NCBI GenBank assembly: GCA_009809945.1
Contig: WTPW01000696.1
Location: 160,673-224,672 of the forward strand
DNA: 64,000 nucleotides
Origin: Gigaspora margarita
Lineage: Eukaryota; Glomeromycota; Glomeromycetes; Diversisporales; Gigasporaceae
Direction: 5' to 3'
The position numbers were made by a program, and so were the translations under genes. The number at the start of each line of letters is the position of its first letter. Within the stretch, counting starts at the first letter, position 1. Under the pieces are notes generated by a model, which saw nothing but the letters and a program-made list of their open reading frames with translations, was not told the DNA's origin and did not search any database. This document shows, piece after piece, positions 22,925 through 32,464 of this stretch.

Positions 22925-24005
22925 TATATATCTATATTATTTATTATATAATAAATATATTATTTTACAAAAAAATACTTTAAATCAGCTTTGCAATAAA
23001 TTATAATGTGTATCCAAAAACTCTAAACACTACCACTATTACAACTTTTTGTATCTATAAACATTATTTTATAAACTATATTTATAGCCTAAATATATAC
23101 AATAAAAGGTTTTAGAATAGTAATTCAAAATAGTACTTTTTTTTTATTTGTAAGGTAAACAAGCATAGTTAAAACAAAATCTCACAATTTTATTTACTAA
23201 TTGCTTAGATTTCCAAACTACTTTCCCAACTTTTCAAAATATTCACTTCTTATTTGGTTTTTTTAACTGCCATATCTTATTGTATCTTTCATTAAAAAAC
23301 AGTAGGTTTAAAGACAAAAAATAGATTGCTTAAGTTTGTTGTTTTGTCACGTATTACAAAAAAAAATTTTTATAAATTATGCTGATTTTTACTAATAAAA
23401 AAAAGTATTTTAAAAAAGAAATAGAAATTTGTTGCACTCTGTGATTCGACCAATCAAATTGTTTAATTTTGTAGACAAAAAATTTTATAAAAAAACTAAA
23501 AATTTTACTAGTAAAATATAAATATAAATAAACAATATCAAAATATATAATATAAAATTTTATTCTGAACAACCTTTTCTAAGTTACAAACATAGATTAT
23601 CTTAGTAAAAAAAGATGTTTTATAAGAAAAAACAAAAATATCCAATATTAGCACATATAAAACTTTTTTTTACTAATTTAATCTATATTTATGTTTTAAG
23701 TATTATATGCAAAAATTTACGCTAAACAACTTTTTCTAAGTTAAAAGATAGATTGTTTTAGTAAAAAAAAGTTTTATATGTGCTAACTTTTGAAATTTTG
23801 TTTTTTCTTATAAAATGCCTTTTTTTACTAAGACAATCTATCTTTGTAACTTAGAAAAACTTGTTCAGAATAAAAATTTTACATTATATAATATACTATT
23901 TAATATATATTTTACACTTTATTAAGTAAAAACTTTAATTTTTAAAAAAATTTTATTTGCTAAGCAATTTGATTGGTAGAACACAAGGGTGTGACAAAAC
24001 TACAC

Positions 24006-24347
24006 CAGGGGTCTAGACACTTTTGCAATAACAAAACGTGGTATATGAAAATTAATCAATTGGAGAATGTAAATTTTGATCTTCTCAGATTAGTCTGATA
24101 TCAAAACAAAACACATATACAAGAAGAAAAAAAGAGAAAAGAGCAAAAATACTTGAAAACTAGTGTTTAAATCAGTCTTGAAAACTACATAAAAATGTTC
24201 AGAACATGATTTTACATATAGATAGTAGCCTTCTAAGTCTATATATACAAATTCTAACCCTAATCTTAATATAAAACTAAAAAGTTAATCTGAATAATGC
24301 CACACCATGTGATGATCATGTTACTGCAAAAGTGTCTAGACTCCTGG
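24006..24347. mobile_element. 342-bp MITE with CCAGGGGTCTAGACAC ends
   Basis: CCAGGGGTCTAGACACTTTT is inverted at the right as AAAAGTGTCTAGACTCCTGG (one mismatch). Interior AT-rich, with one CTAACCCTAATC. Confidence 0.8.
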
Positions 24348-24351
24348 AAGG

Positions 24352-25612
24352 GCAAAACTTACATTTTTGATACTTCTAACTTACTTTTTTGATACTAATT
24401 AATATGCAGATCCTGGTAAAAATAAAAAATTTAAAACTTTAAGTGAAGATATCTTGACAACTACCTACTTAAATTTGATAAACCCTTTTTGATTTGAATT
24501 CTATGGATTCATAGAATTCAAATAAAAAAATCCATCGAATTTAGCCATGTGGTTGTCGAGATATCTTTGCTCAAAATCAGAGAAAATCAAAATGCCTATC
24601 AAAATAAAAGCTAGCCAAATTTCTCCTAACTTTGAGTGAAGATATCTTGATAATCATCTGACCAAATTCGATAAAACTATTTTGTTTGAATTCTATGAAT
24701 TCATAGAATTCAAATAAAAAAATTTTCATCGAATTTAATCAAGTGCTATCAAGATATCTTTAAAGAAAAATCAAAATATCTATTAATATAGAAGCTACAA
24801 AAATTTTCTTTCTAACTTTGAGCAAAGATATCTCAATAACTATCTAACCGAATTCGATAAAACTTTTTTTATTTGAATTCTAAGGATTCATAGAATTCAA
24901 AAAAAAAATAATTCATCACATTTAAACAAGTAGTTGTCAAGATATCTTCGCTCAAAGAAAAAATCAAATTGTATATCAATGCCAAATTTTCTTTCTAACT
25001 TTGAGTAAAGATATCTCAACACCCACTTGACTAAATGCAATGAAAATTTTTTATTTATATTTTGTGAATGCATAGAATTGAAAAATAAAAAGTTTTATAA
25101 AATTTGGACAGACCATTATCAAGATATCTTCACTCAAAGTTAGTGAGAAAATTTCTATTTTGATAAGTATTTTATTTTTCTCTAATTTTGAGTGAAGATA
25201 TCTCGATGGTCTCTTGACTAAATTCGATAAAAACTTTTGTATTTGAATTCTATGAATCCATAGGATTCAAACAAAAAAAGTTTTATTGAATTTGGTCAGA
25301 TGGTTATCGAGATATCTTTGCTCAAAATTAGAAAGAAATTTGGCGCAGCTTCTATTTTGATAGATGTTTGATTTTCTTTAATTTTGAATGAAGATATTTC
25401 GACAACCACGTGGCTAAATTCAATGAATTTTTTTTTATTTGAATCCTATGAATCCATAGAATTCAAATCAAAAAGTTTTATAAAATTCAAGTATGTAGTT
25501 GTTGAGATATCTTCACTCAAAGTTTTTGAATTTTTTATTTTTACCAGGGATCTGCATGTCAATCAGTATCAAAAAAGTAAGTGCAGGAGTATCAAAAACG
25601 TAAGTTTTGCCC
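24352..25612. mobile_element. Element made of alternating inverted GAAGATATCT units
   Basis: Outer inverted repeats of about 110 bp (GGGCAAAACTTACATTTTTG at the left; CAAAAACGTAAGTTTTGCCC at the right, near-exact). Between them about six palindromic units of roughly 185 bp, each consisting of AAAGATATCT, a CAAATTCGAT-type segment, ATTTGAATTCTATG, and the same in inverse order. The array at 54005-56525 is a distant relative. Confidence 0.85.
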
Positions 25613-25739
25613 TGGAGGGGCCAGTGCGACAAATTTATATTCCCTTTTAAAAATTACAATTGACTTTATAAATAAATGATCGTCGCCAATCATATTTATT
25701 CAAATTTTAGCCAATCAAAATGAACTTCTGCTATGTGAC

Positions 25740-27358
25740 GTGTTCTGATTTTTTCTGGCAATATGTATACAAAACGGAATGTTGAACCTGCAGCCGGCCG
25801 GAGATATGCATTTTACAATACAATTTTGTGTTCTGGTTTGCACCATACATTTTATTTTCATATTAGGAAAAAATTTAAAATATACAATTTATACTTAGAT
25901 ATTATATATTTTAATAAGAAACTTAATAAGAAGTGATTTATCGCTTAAATTAAGGGGTTCCAGAGTTAACTTATTTTGAAAATGAGTAGGAGTTCGAAAA
26001 GTTTATTACTGTTTTGAAATTCGAAATAAGAAAATGAAATAGGAGTTATCCGGAGATAAAATAAACAAATTTTTTTTAATAAATCTCGAAAGAAAATTTA
26101 CGTTCGTAAAAGAATTCATGATTATATAAATAAACTTACAATAGGATTTATAGATCATTGATTTTGAAATAAATATGTCACAGATTTAATTCGAAATCAG
26201 AAATCTGAACCTTAGGTCTGAAAACCCCCATTACAAAAAATTCTAAATAACATCTATTTATAAGTTTTGGCACATTGTAGGTACGCAGCTACCATATGAT
26301 GTACTCGTTAATAAAGATGCCGATTATTAATGCTCAATATAAATTTTCGGAGAGCTAAACTCGATATGACAATATCATAAATTCTTAAAAGTTTTCATTT
26401 TATAATTTATAACTAATATTGCTTACTAAAAAAATTACTTAACAACTTTTGAGTTATTAATTTGAATTATGAGGTTAAACTTTATTGCCGCGTCTCAAAT
26501 TTCCTAGTGAAAAATTTTTTGAATCTATAAATTTATTAAATTCATCATAATATGTCTATATTTAGCTTTGCCGAAAACAGATTTCAGTAATCATTTTATT
26601 TTTTTTAGCGGGAACACTAGGTTTCGTTATTACATAGAATTTCAGTAATCGTTTTTCTCCTCTTTTTTTTTTTTTTTTTAATGGGAACGCTGGAACGCTA
26701 GGATTTCGCCTTTTTGTGTGTAGGGTTTAAGTTTGGGTTTGTCTTTTGTCAGAAGAAATTGAGGTTTCGTCTTTCGTCAGGGGTTTCATCATTTTGGGGC
26801 TTAGGTTTCATCTTTCGTCATTATGCAAAAAAGGTTTCATCTAACAACTATACAGTATCACAAGCATGATCTAACGTTAGATAAAACATATCTTACTATG
26901 ATTAACGGAACTTTTTACAATCATACGCATGCACGCACTTATTCGCCAGTATACAACTTATTGAAGTTGATAATTTAGGAAATACTGGTCTATAAAAGAA
27001 TTAGTGATACTATAGCACTACTATAGCTTGTACGGTTATGAAAATTGCGAGTATATTGACAAACAAAAACTCGTTAAGATTAATAATAGAGCGACTAAAA
27101 ACGCGTTACTATCGCCATCAAAATTTTTAAAGATTATAACCAAGCTTTACTAAAATTTTGCTTATAGATAATCCCTTTTATTGTTTAATTCATCTTTCTA
27201 AGTTGAACTATAAAATTTTAATACAGTACCTAAACTCTAAATTTATCTTACTGTTGAAATCAGAAATTCACATTACAAATTTTAATTTATAATAAAAATT
27301 TTTTGAACATAAGAGATAAAAATTAGTCATTAATTTTATATTAAATTTAACGCAATTC
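25740..27358 (+). other. Intergenic region upstream of the SPRY gene
   Basis: Comparatively unique sequence without open frames. It presumably holds the promoter and 5' UTR of the SPRY-TPR gene, but no core element can be named with confidence. A roughly 66-bp direct duplication lies at 26571-26705. Confidence 0.45.
26571..26705. repeat. 66-bp tandem duplication
   Basis: ATTTCAGTAATCATTTT followed by a T run and CGGGAACACTAGG occurs at about 26582-26630 and again, slightly changed (ATTTCAGTAATCGTTTTTC, long T run, GGGAACGCTGG), at about 26640-26695. Confidence 0.65.
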
Positions 27359-28400
27359 ATGGATTTACCAGCTGCTTGGAATCTCGATGATAAATCTACT
27401 TATTTGAGCGTAGATTCGAGCAGACTTAGAGTGAATTGTAAAGGTAGGACTTAGTGAGTCTTAGTGAGAATTAGTGTTAGGCAAATAAATTTCATGAGCA
27501 TGAAATTTTTATCTGCTTTATACTAATACAGGCTGACTAGCTCAAATTATCATTTGCATGCCATTTTTCAATTGAAAAATGACATGTAAATTTAAAAAAA
27601 CTGCCAGAAATATTTATTTCCTAATATTATAAAATCATGCCTGGCATGCTGATATGCCCTCAATGAAATTAATTAATCACATTTCTTTAAATGTATACGG
27701 TAGTTTCTGGCGAATCCGGTGCAATACGGGCAAATCATCCAATTCCCCCGCAATGCAAGTTGTTTTATTTTGAAGTTGACATACTAGATGAAGGAAAAGA
27801 TAAGTATGCTGAAATATATTTTTCCATAAACTAAAATAAACTCGTTAAAATTTTGCTTATAATTCTTTACATTTTTCTATTCAGAGGATATATTGGAATT
27901 GGTTTTTGCGAAAAGAAGGTTGACATAAATGGAATGCCTGGTAATTAAAACTTTGTTATTTGGCATATTGAACACAGATTTATTCATGGTTTTTTCATAG
28001 GATGAGATGATTGTTCTTGGGGTTATCACGGAGATGGCAATTTATTATACAGCAATACATTATACGAAAGTGGCAATCCGTCATTTTCTACTGCCGATAC
28101 AATTTACGAAAGTGGCAATCCGTCGTTTTCTACTGGCGATACCATTGGATGTTGTTTAAACTTTACAAATAACACTGTATTCTATACTAAAAATGGTATA
28201 AACCTAGGTAGTTATTCAAGGCTTTATAATTTTCCGTTTAAATTATGCACATCACAGTATATAGTTTAATATTTTACAAAATAAATTTCAAGGTATTGCA
28301 TTCCGAAATTTAAAAGGCACCTTATATCCTTGTGTTGGATTTGAGTTACAAGGTGGATCTATAGAAGTAAATTTTGGTAGTAGGAAATTTAAATTTCCAG
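27359..28400 (+). pseudogene. SPRY domain exons of a SPRY-TPR protein, with premature TGA
   Basis: Five exons joined by GT-AG introns: 27359-27443, 27704-27803, 27885-27940, 28001-28207 and 28293-28400. The product starts MDLPAAWNLDDKSTYLSVDS and then shows the SPRY (RanBPM-like) order: IRANHPIPPQC, LFYFEVDIL, GYIGIGFCEK, WGYHGDGN, GDTIGCCLNF, VFYTKNG, GIAFRNLKGTLYPCVG and EVNFGSRKF. SPRY domains bind protein partners. Exon 4 opens with an in-frame TGA at 28003-28005 exactly where this family has Trp (PGWD). A 42-bp in-frame tandem duplication (from 28064 and 28106) doubles a 14-residue stretch beginning YESGNPSF. No acceptor after 28400 that I can see joins the TPR frame in phase. Splice sites are otherwise intact, so it is a recently damaged gene or the TGA is a sequencing error. 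Confidence 0.85.
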
Positions 28401-28504
28401 GTAATGCTGAATAGTTATATAAGCGTATTTTTGTTTTATTTGTGATTTAATACTGTAATTATCTGTAAAATAGCGACTACTAGTAATGATATGGGTGTGA
28501 ATTA

Positions 28505-29566
28505 TTGAAAAATAAGTTGATCGATACATTTAATATGTGCATTAACACGACGAATATATATACACTTGAAGATTTAGAAAATTCACTGAAAATAAAACAT
28601 GATGCTATTAAATTTCGAGGAAATTTTAATTTTATCATGGGAGTTTATGAAGATGCAATTATTGATCTAACAAAATTGCTTGATATTGAACCAAACAGCG
28701 AATTTGCACTAAGATATCGAGGTGAAGCCTATTATCTAATGAAAAGATATAAGGAAGCAATTATTGATCTGACAAAATTGCTTGATATTGAACCAAACAG
28801 CAAATTTGCACTAAGATATTTAGGAGAAGCTTATCATCTAACGAAGGAAGCAATTATTGATCTAGCAAAATTACTTAATATTGAACCCAGTGATGAAATA
28901 GATGAATCATTGAAAAAAAATTTGATCGAAGCATTTAATATGTGCAACAATTTGACAAATATATATACACTTGAAGATTTAGAAAATTTACTGGAAATCA
29001 AACAAGATACTGCACTTAAATTTCGAGTAAAATTTAATTTTATCATGAAAAGATATGAAGATGCAATTGTTGATCTAACAAAATTGCTTGATATTGAACC
29101 AAACAGCAAGTTTGCACTAAGTTATCGAGAAGAAGCCTATAATCTAACAAAAAGATATAAGGAAGCAATTATTGATCTAGCAAAATTACTTAATATTGAA
29201 CCCAGTGATGACATAGATGAATCCTTGAAAAAAGCATTGATCGAAGCATTTAATATGTGCAGCAATGTGTCAAATATGTATACACTTGAAGATTTAGAAA
29301 ATTTGCTGGAAATCAAACAAGATACTGCACTTAAATTTCGAATAAAATTTAATTTTACCATAAAAAGATATGAAGATGCAATTGTTGATCTAACAAAATT
29401 GCTTAATATTGAACCAAACAACAAATTTGTATTAAAATATCGAGCGGAAGCCTATTATCTAATGGAAAAATATAAAGAATCATTCGATGATGTGAACAAA
29501 TTACTGAAAATTGATACAAATGACGAATGGGCATCAAAGCTTCTGGCAAAGATCATTGAAAAGTAA
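28505..29566 (+). CDS. TPR-repeat protein (C-terminal part of SPRY-TPR gene)
   Basis: A 353-codon open frame; the first ATG in frame is at 28535, and the frame is open upstream to a TGA at 28487. It consists of TPR-like helical hairpins of the type YEDAIIDLTKLLDIEPNS (20 or fewer residues each) followed by FALRYRGEAYYLMKRYKEA. A larger unit beginning DESLKKNLIEAFNMC and YTLEDLENLLEIK repeats every 312 bp (104 residues): the copies at about 28900 and 29214 are nearly identical, showing recent internal duplication. TPR domains are protein-interaction scaffolds. In these fungi SPRY and TPR are commonly fused, so this is probably the second half of the 27359 gene; alternatively it starts at 28535 on its own. 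The end reads GAA AAG TAA, which is either the stop or a donor (GAA AA, then GTAAATATAAAA) leaving phase 2. Confidence 0.85.
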   Translation: MKNKLIDTFNMCINTTNIYTLEDLENSLKIKHDAIKFRGNFNFIMGVYEDAIIDLTKLLDIEPNSEFALRYRGEAYYLMKRYKEAIIDLTKLLDIEPNSKFALRYLGEAYHLTKEAIIDLAKLLNIEPSDEIDESLKKNLIEAFNMCNNLTNIYTLEDLENLLEIKQDTALKFRVKFNFIMKRYEDAIVDLTKLLDIEPNSKFALSYREEAYNLTKRYKEAIIDLAKLLNIEPSDDIDESLKKALIEAFNMCSNVSNMYTLEDLENLLEIKQDTALKFRIKFNFTIKRYEDAIVDLTKLLNIEPNNKFVLKYRAEAYYLMEKYKESFDDVNKLLKIDTNDEWASKLLAKIIEK

Positions 29567-29663
29567 ATATAAAATTATTCTGCTTTATGAATAATCATAT
29601 TCTCTAATTAATTATATAAATTGAATTAATAGGGAGTAGGCATAATATTTATTTTTATTTTTA

Positions 29664-29839
29664 ACGTATATGGCCGAATAATATGTACCAAATTGTTGAC
29701 AAAAAAATGAGAGTTTTTTTTGGACTTAAGAGAATGAGTAGCTTTTATTCGAGTCCAATTTTATTATTAAACCATAATAAAATTCTCTAAATTTTTGGAT
29801 TCAAAATTGGGAGGGTAGCTTTTATTCGGTCATATACGG
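29664..29839. mobile_element. Short TA-flanked MITE between TPR and Sel1 exons
   Basis: Left ACGTATATGGCCGAATAA, right TTATTCGGTCATATACGG, with TA on both sides. Contains AGCTTTTATTCG motifs repeated near both ends. Confidence 0.75.
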
Positions 29840-29986
29840 TAATTATGTTCATGCGACATAAACCAAATAAATAGACTTTACTCAATAACTTTCAGTATGT
29901 TCATAGCATTTATTTAAAATTTATTAAAATTGATGTTTTTTTGTCAAATTACCTTCTAATCAACTATATATCTGTTAAATAACCAG

Positions 29987-29989
29987 ATC
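29987..29989 (+). other. Candidate upstream 3-nt microexon
   Basis: The sequence reads AACCAG, ATC, GTGAGTGA: a 3' splice-site AG, three bases, then a strong 5' splice site, the same layout as in the array further on. A single occurrence in isolation can arise by chance. Confidence 0.3.
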
Positions 29990-30086
29990 GTGAGTGAAAA
30001 TTTTATTTTATACATCCGTAAATATGTATTTGATTTAAGCATTTTTCCTAATCAGTTACCAAAATTACTAGTTTATAACTACATAG

Positions 30087-30506
30087 TCCATGTATTGATA
30101 AAACGTATGAATTAGGATATTTTTATCTTCAAGGAATTAACGTTGAAAAGGATGAATATAAAGCATTCGCTCAGTTCGAAAAATCTGCTAATATGGGGTA
30201 TACTGAAGGAATTAATTATCTTGGACATTGTTACGAATATGGAATAAGTGTTGAAAAGGATGAATGCAAGGCATTCACATATTACCAAAAATCTGCAGAC
30301 ATGAATAATTCTAACGGAATGTATCAAGTTGGTTATTGTTATTATTTAGGAATTGGTGTCGGAATTGATAATCATCAGGCGTTTACATATTATCTGAAGT
30401 CTGCTGAAGCCGGTAATTTCATGGGAATTAGGAAAATTGCCATTTGTTACCGCTATGGAATTGGCGTTGAAAAAAATGAAGATAAATTTTCGGAATGGCT
30501 TGAAAA
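30087..30506 (+). CDS. Sel1-repeat exon (partial gene)
   Basis: The frame is opened by an acceptor (ACTACATAG before 30087) and has an in-frame TAA just upstream at 30076-30078, so it is an internal exon; the ATG at 30193 is not a likely start. It encodes four Sel1-like repeats, each of the pattern YELGYFYLQGINVEKDEYKA, FAQFEKSANMGYTEG, with GIGVEKNEDKF in the last. Sel1 repeats are alpha-helical scaffolds often joined to kinases in these fungi. The exon can end at 30506 before GTGTGTTAAT, giving 420 nt (140 codons) with phase 2 at both ends. Unspliced read-through continues to a TAA near 30556. Start of the gene is unknown: it may belong with the TPR exon upstream, the kinase downstream, or be a stranded fragment. 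Confidence 0.75.
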
Positions 30507-32464
30507 GTGTGTTAATTTTTATTTTTTTATCGTAATATTTGCAGTTTATTCAAAGTAAGATTTCTTACACGATATTAATTATCAGGGAGTAAGTATGAAA
30601 TGCATTTATTGATTTATTTATCAGCAATTTAAGCTCATAAATACATATTTATTAATTGTGTTATTTTAGCACGTAAGTATAAAGAATATTTAATAGTAAC
30701 CGTACTACACAAAAACAGCAAAACAAGTTCACACAAAACAAGAACATAAACACTTAATTACCATTACATTTCATTCAGCATGTGAGTATAAAGAACATTT
30801 AATAATTTTACTACATAAAAACAGCAAAACAAGAGCATAAATACTTATTTACCATTACATACAACTCATTTCATTCGCATTATTTAGTTAGTGAGTACAA
30901 AGAACATTTAATAATCATACTACATAAAAACAGCAAAACAAGTTCACAAAACAAGAGCACAAATACTTATTTACCATTATGTACAAATCATTTCATTCGC
31001 ATTAATCATTTCATTCAGTGAGTGAGTATAAAGAACATTTAATAATTTTACTACATAAAAACAGTCACAAAACAAGAGCATAAATACTTATTTACCATTA
31101 CGTACAAATCATTTCATTCGCATTATTTAGCCTGTGAGTGTAAAAAATATTTAATAACTTTACTACATAAAAAAGACAGCAAAACTAGTTCACAAAACAA
31201 GATCATGAATACTTACTTACCATTATGTACAAATCATTTCATTCGCATTAATTTAGTCGGTGAGTATAAAGAACATTTAATAATTTTACTACATAAAACC
31301 GACAGCAAAACTAGTTCACAAAACAAGATCATAAATACTTATTTACCATTACGTATAAATCATTTCATTAACTTAGTCAGTGAGTATAAAGAACATTTAA
31401 TAATTTTACTATATAAAAAAGACAGAAAACTAGTTCACAAAACAAGATCATAAATACTTATTTACCATTACGTATAAATCATTTCATTAATTTAGACAGT
31501 GAGTATAAAGAACATTTAGTAATTTTACTACATAAAACAGCAAAACAAGTTCACAAAACAAGTTCATAAATACTTATTTACCATTACGTGCAAATCATTT
31601 CATTCACATTAATCATTTCATTCAGCATGTGAGTATAAAGAACATTTAATAATTTTACTACATAAAAACAGCAAAACAAGTTCACAAAACAAGATCATAT
31701 AAATACTTATTTAAAATACTTATTTACTATTACATACAAATCATTTCATTCGCATTAATCATTTCATTCAGTGGGTGAGTATAAATAAACATTTAATAAT
31801 TTTACTACATAAAAACAGCAAAACAAGTTCACAAAACAAGAACATAAATACTTATTTACCATTACGTACAATTCATTTTATTCGCATTAATCATTTCATT
31901 TAGCCCGTGAGTATAAAGAACATTTAATAATTACTACATAAAAAAAGCAAAACAAGTTCACAAAACATGAACATAAATACTTATTTACCATTACGTACAA
32001 ATCATTTTATTCGCATTATTTAGTTAGTGAGTATAAAGAACATTTAATAATTTTACTATATGAAACAGTAAAACAAGTTCACAAAACAAGAACATAAATA
32101 CTTATCACCATTACGTACAAATCATTTCATTCGCATTATTTAGTTAGTGAGTATAAAGAACATTTAATAATTTTACTACATATGAACAGCAAAACAAGTT
32201 CACAAAACAAGAACATAAATACTTATTTACCATTATGTACAAATCATTTCATTCGCATTATTTAGTTCGTGAGTATAAAGAACATTTAATAATTTTACTA
32301 CTTAAAAACAGCAAAACAAGTTCACAAAACATGAACATAAATACTTATTTACCATTATGTACAAATCATTTCATTCGCATTAATTTAGTCGGTAAATATA
32401 AAATTATTTACATTATATATAGAGTTAAAACTGCAGATGCGAAATAAGCCATTATATTATATAG
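30507..32464 (+). repeat. Tandem array of intron-like units separated by 3-nt microexons
   Basis: From 30589 to 32391 the sequence is a chain of 15 intron-like units, the last 14 of which are tandem copies 109-146 bp apart (unit starts 30673, 30782, 30891, 31022, 31134, 31260, 31380, 31499, 31629, 31775, 31907, 32027, 32147, 32269, 32392). Each starts GTGAGTATAAAGAACATTTA (two at the left have GTAAGT, the last GTAAAT) and ends in TTTAG or TTCAG. Exactly three bases separate each AG from the next GT: GGA 30586, CAC 30670, CAT 30779, TTA 30888, TGA 31019, CCT 31131, TCG 31257, TCA 31377, ACA 31496, CAT 31626, TGG 31772, CCC 31904, TTA 32024, TTA 32144, TTC 32266, TCG 32389. The final unit is a 73-bp intron ending at the kinase acceptor (32464). 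Splice use is inferred; the repeat and the spacing are seen directly. Confidence 0.92.

Larger units (their letters stand above)
23424..25637. mobile_element. Composite insertion with AAATTTGTYGCACT ends
   Basis: AAATTTGTTGCACT at 23427 and AGTGCGACAAATTT at about 25622-25635 are inverted with one mismatch. A second inverted pair lies at 23450-23470 (CGACCAATCAAATTG) and 23965-23985 (CAATTTGATTGGT). Inside are the 24006-24347 and 24352-25612 elements. None is coding. Confidence 0.65.
22455..25736. mobile_element. Second copy of the GCATAGCAGAAG element, heavily invaded
   Basis: Starts GCATAGTAGAAGTTTG and ends TTTTAGCCAATCAAAATGAACTTCTGCTATG. Segments at 22460-22644, 22925-23416 and 25645-25736 align in order with 6275-7030. 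The intervening stretches (22645-22924 and about 23417-25645) are later insertions. Confidence 0.8.

Noticed and set aside
2144..28005. Reassignment of TGA to Trp
   Set aside because: TAG also replaces conserved Trp codons in the hAT transposase, and other lesions (frameshifts, lost catalytic residues) accompany these stops; decay explains all of them and the nuclear code in this lineage is standard.
28834..29424. Minus-strand frames antisense to the TPR protein
   Set aside because: Shadows of the repeated TPR codons; the + strand shows the domain signature.
30660..32400. CRISPR-like regular spacing of a conserved repeat with variable segments
   Set aside because: The repeat is about 110-145 bp and the variable part 3 bp, in a eukaryotic gene context with splice signals; this has nothing in common with a CRISPR array.
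31205..32447. Open frames inside the 120-bp array (for example 31205-31453 and 32235-32447)
   Set aside because: They are repeated translations of the intron-like unit, interrupted in other units, and out of phase with flanking exons.
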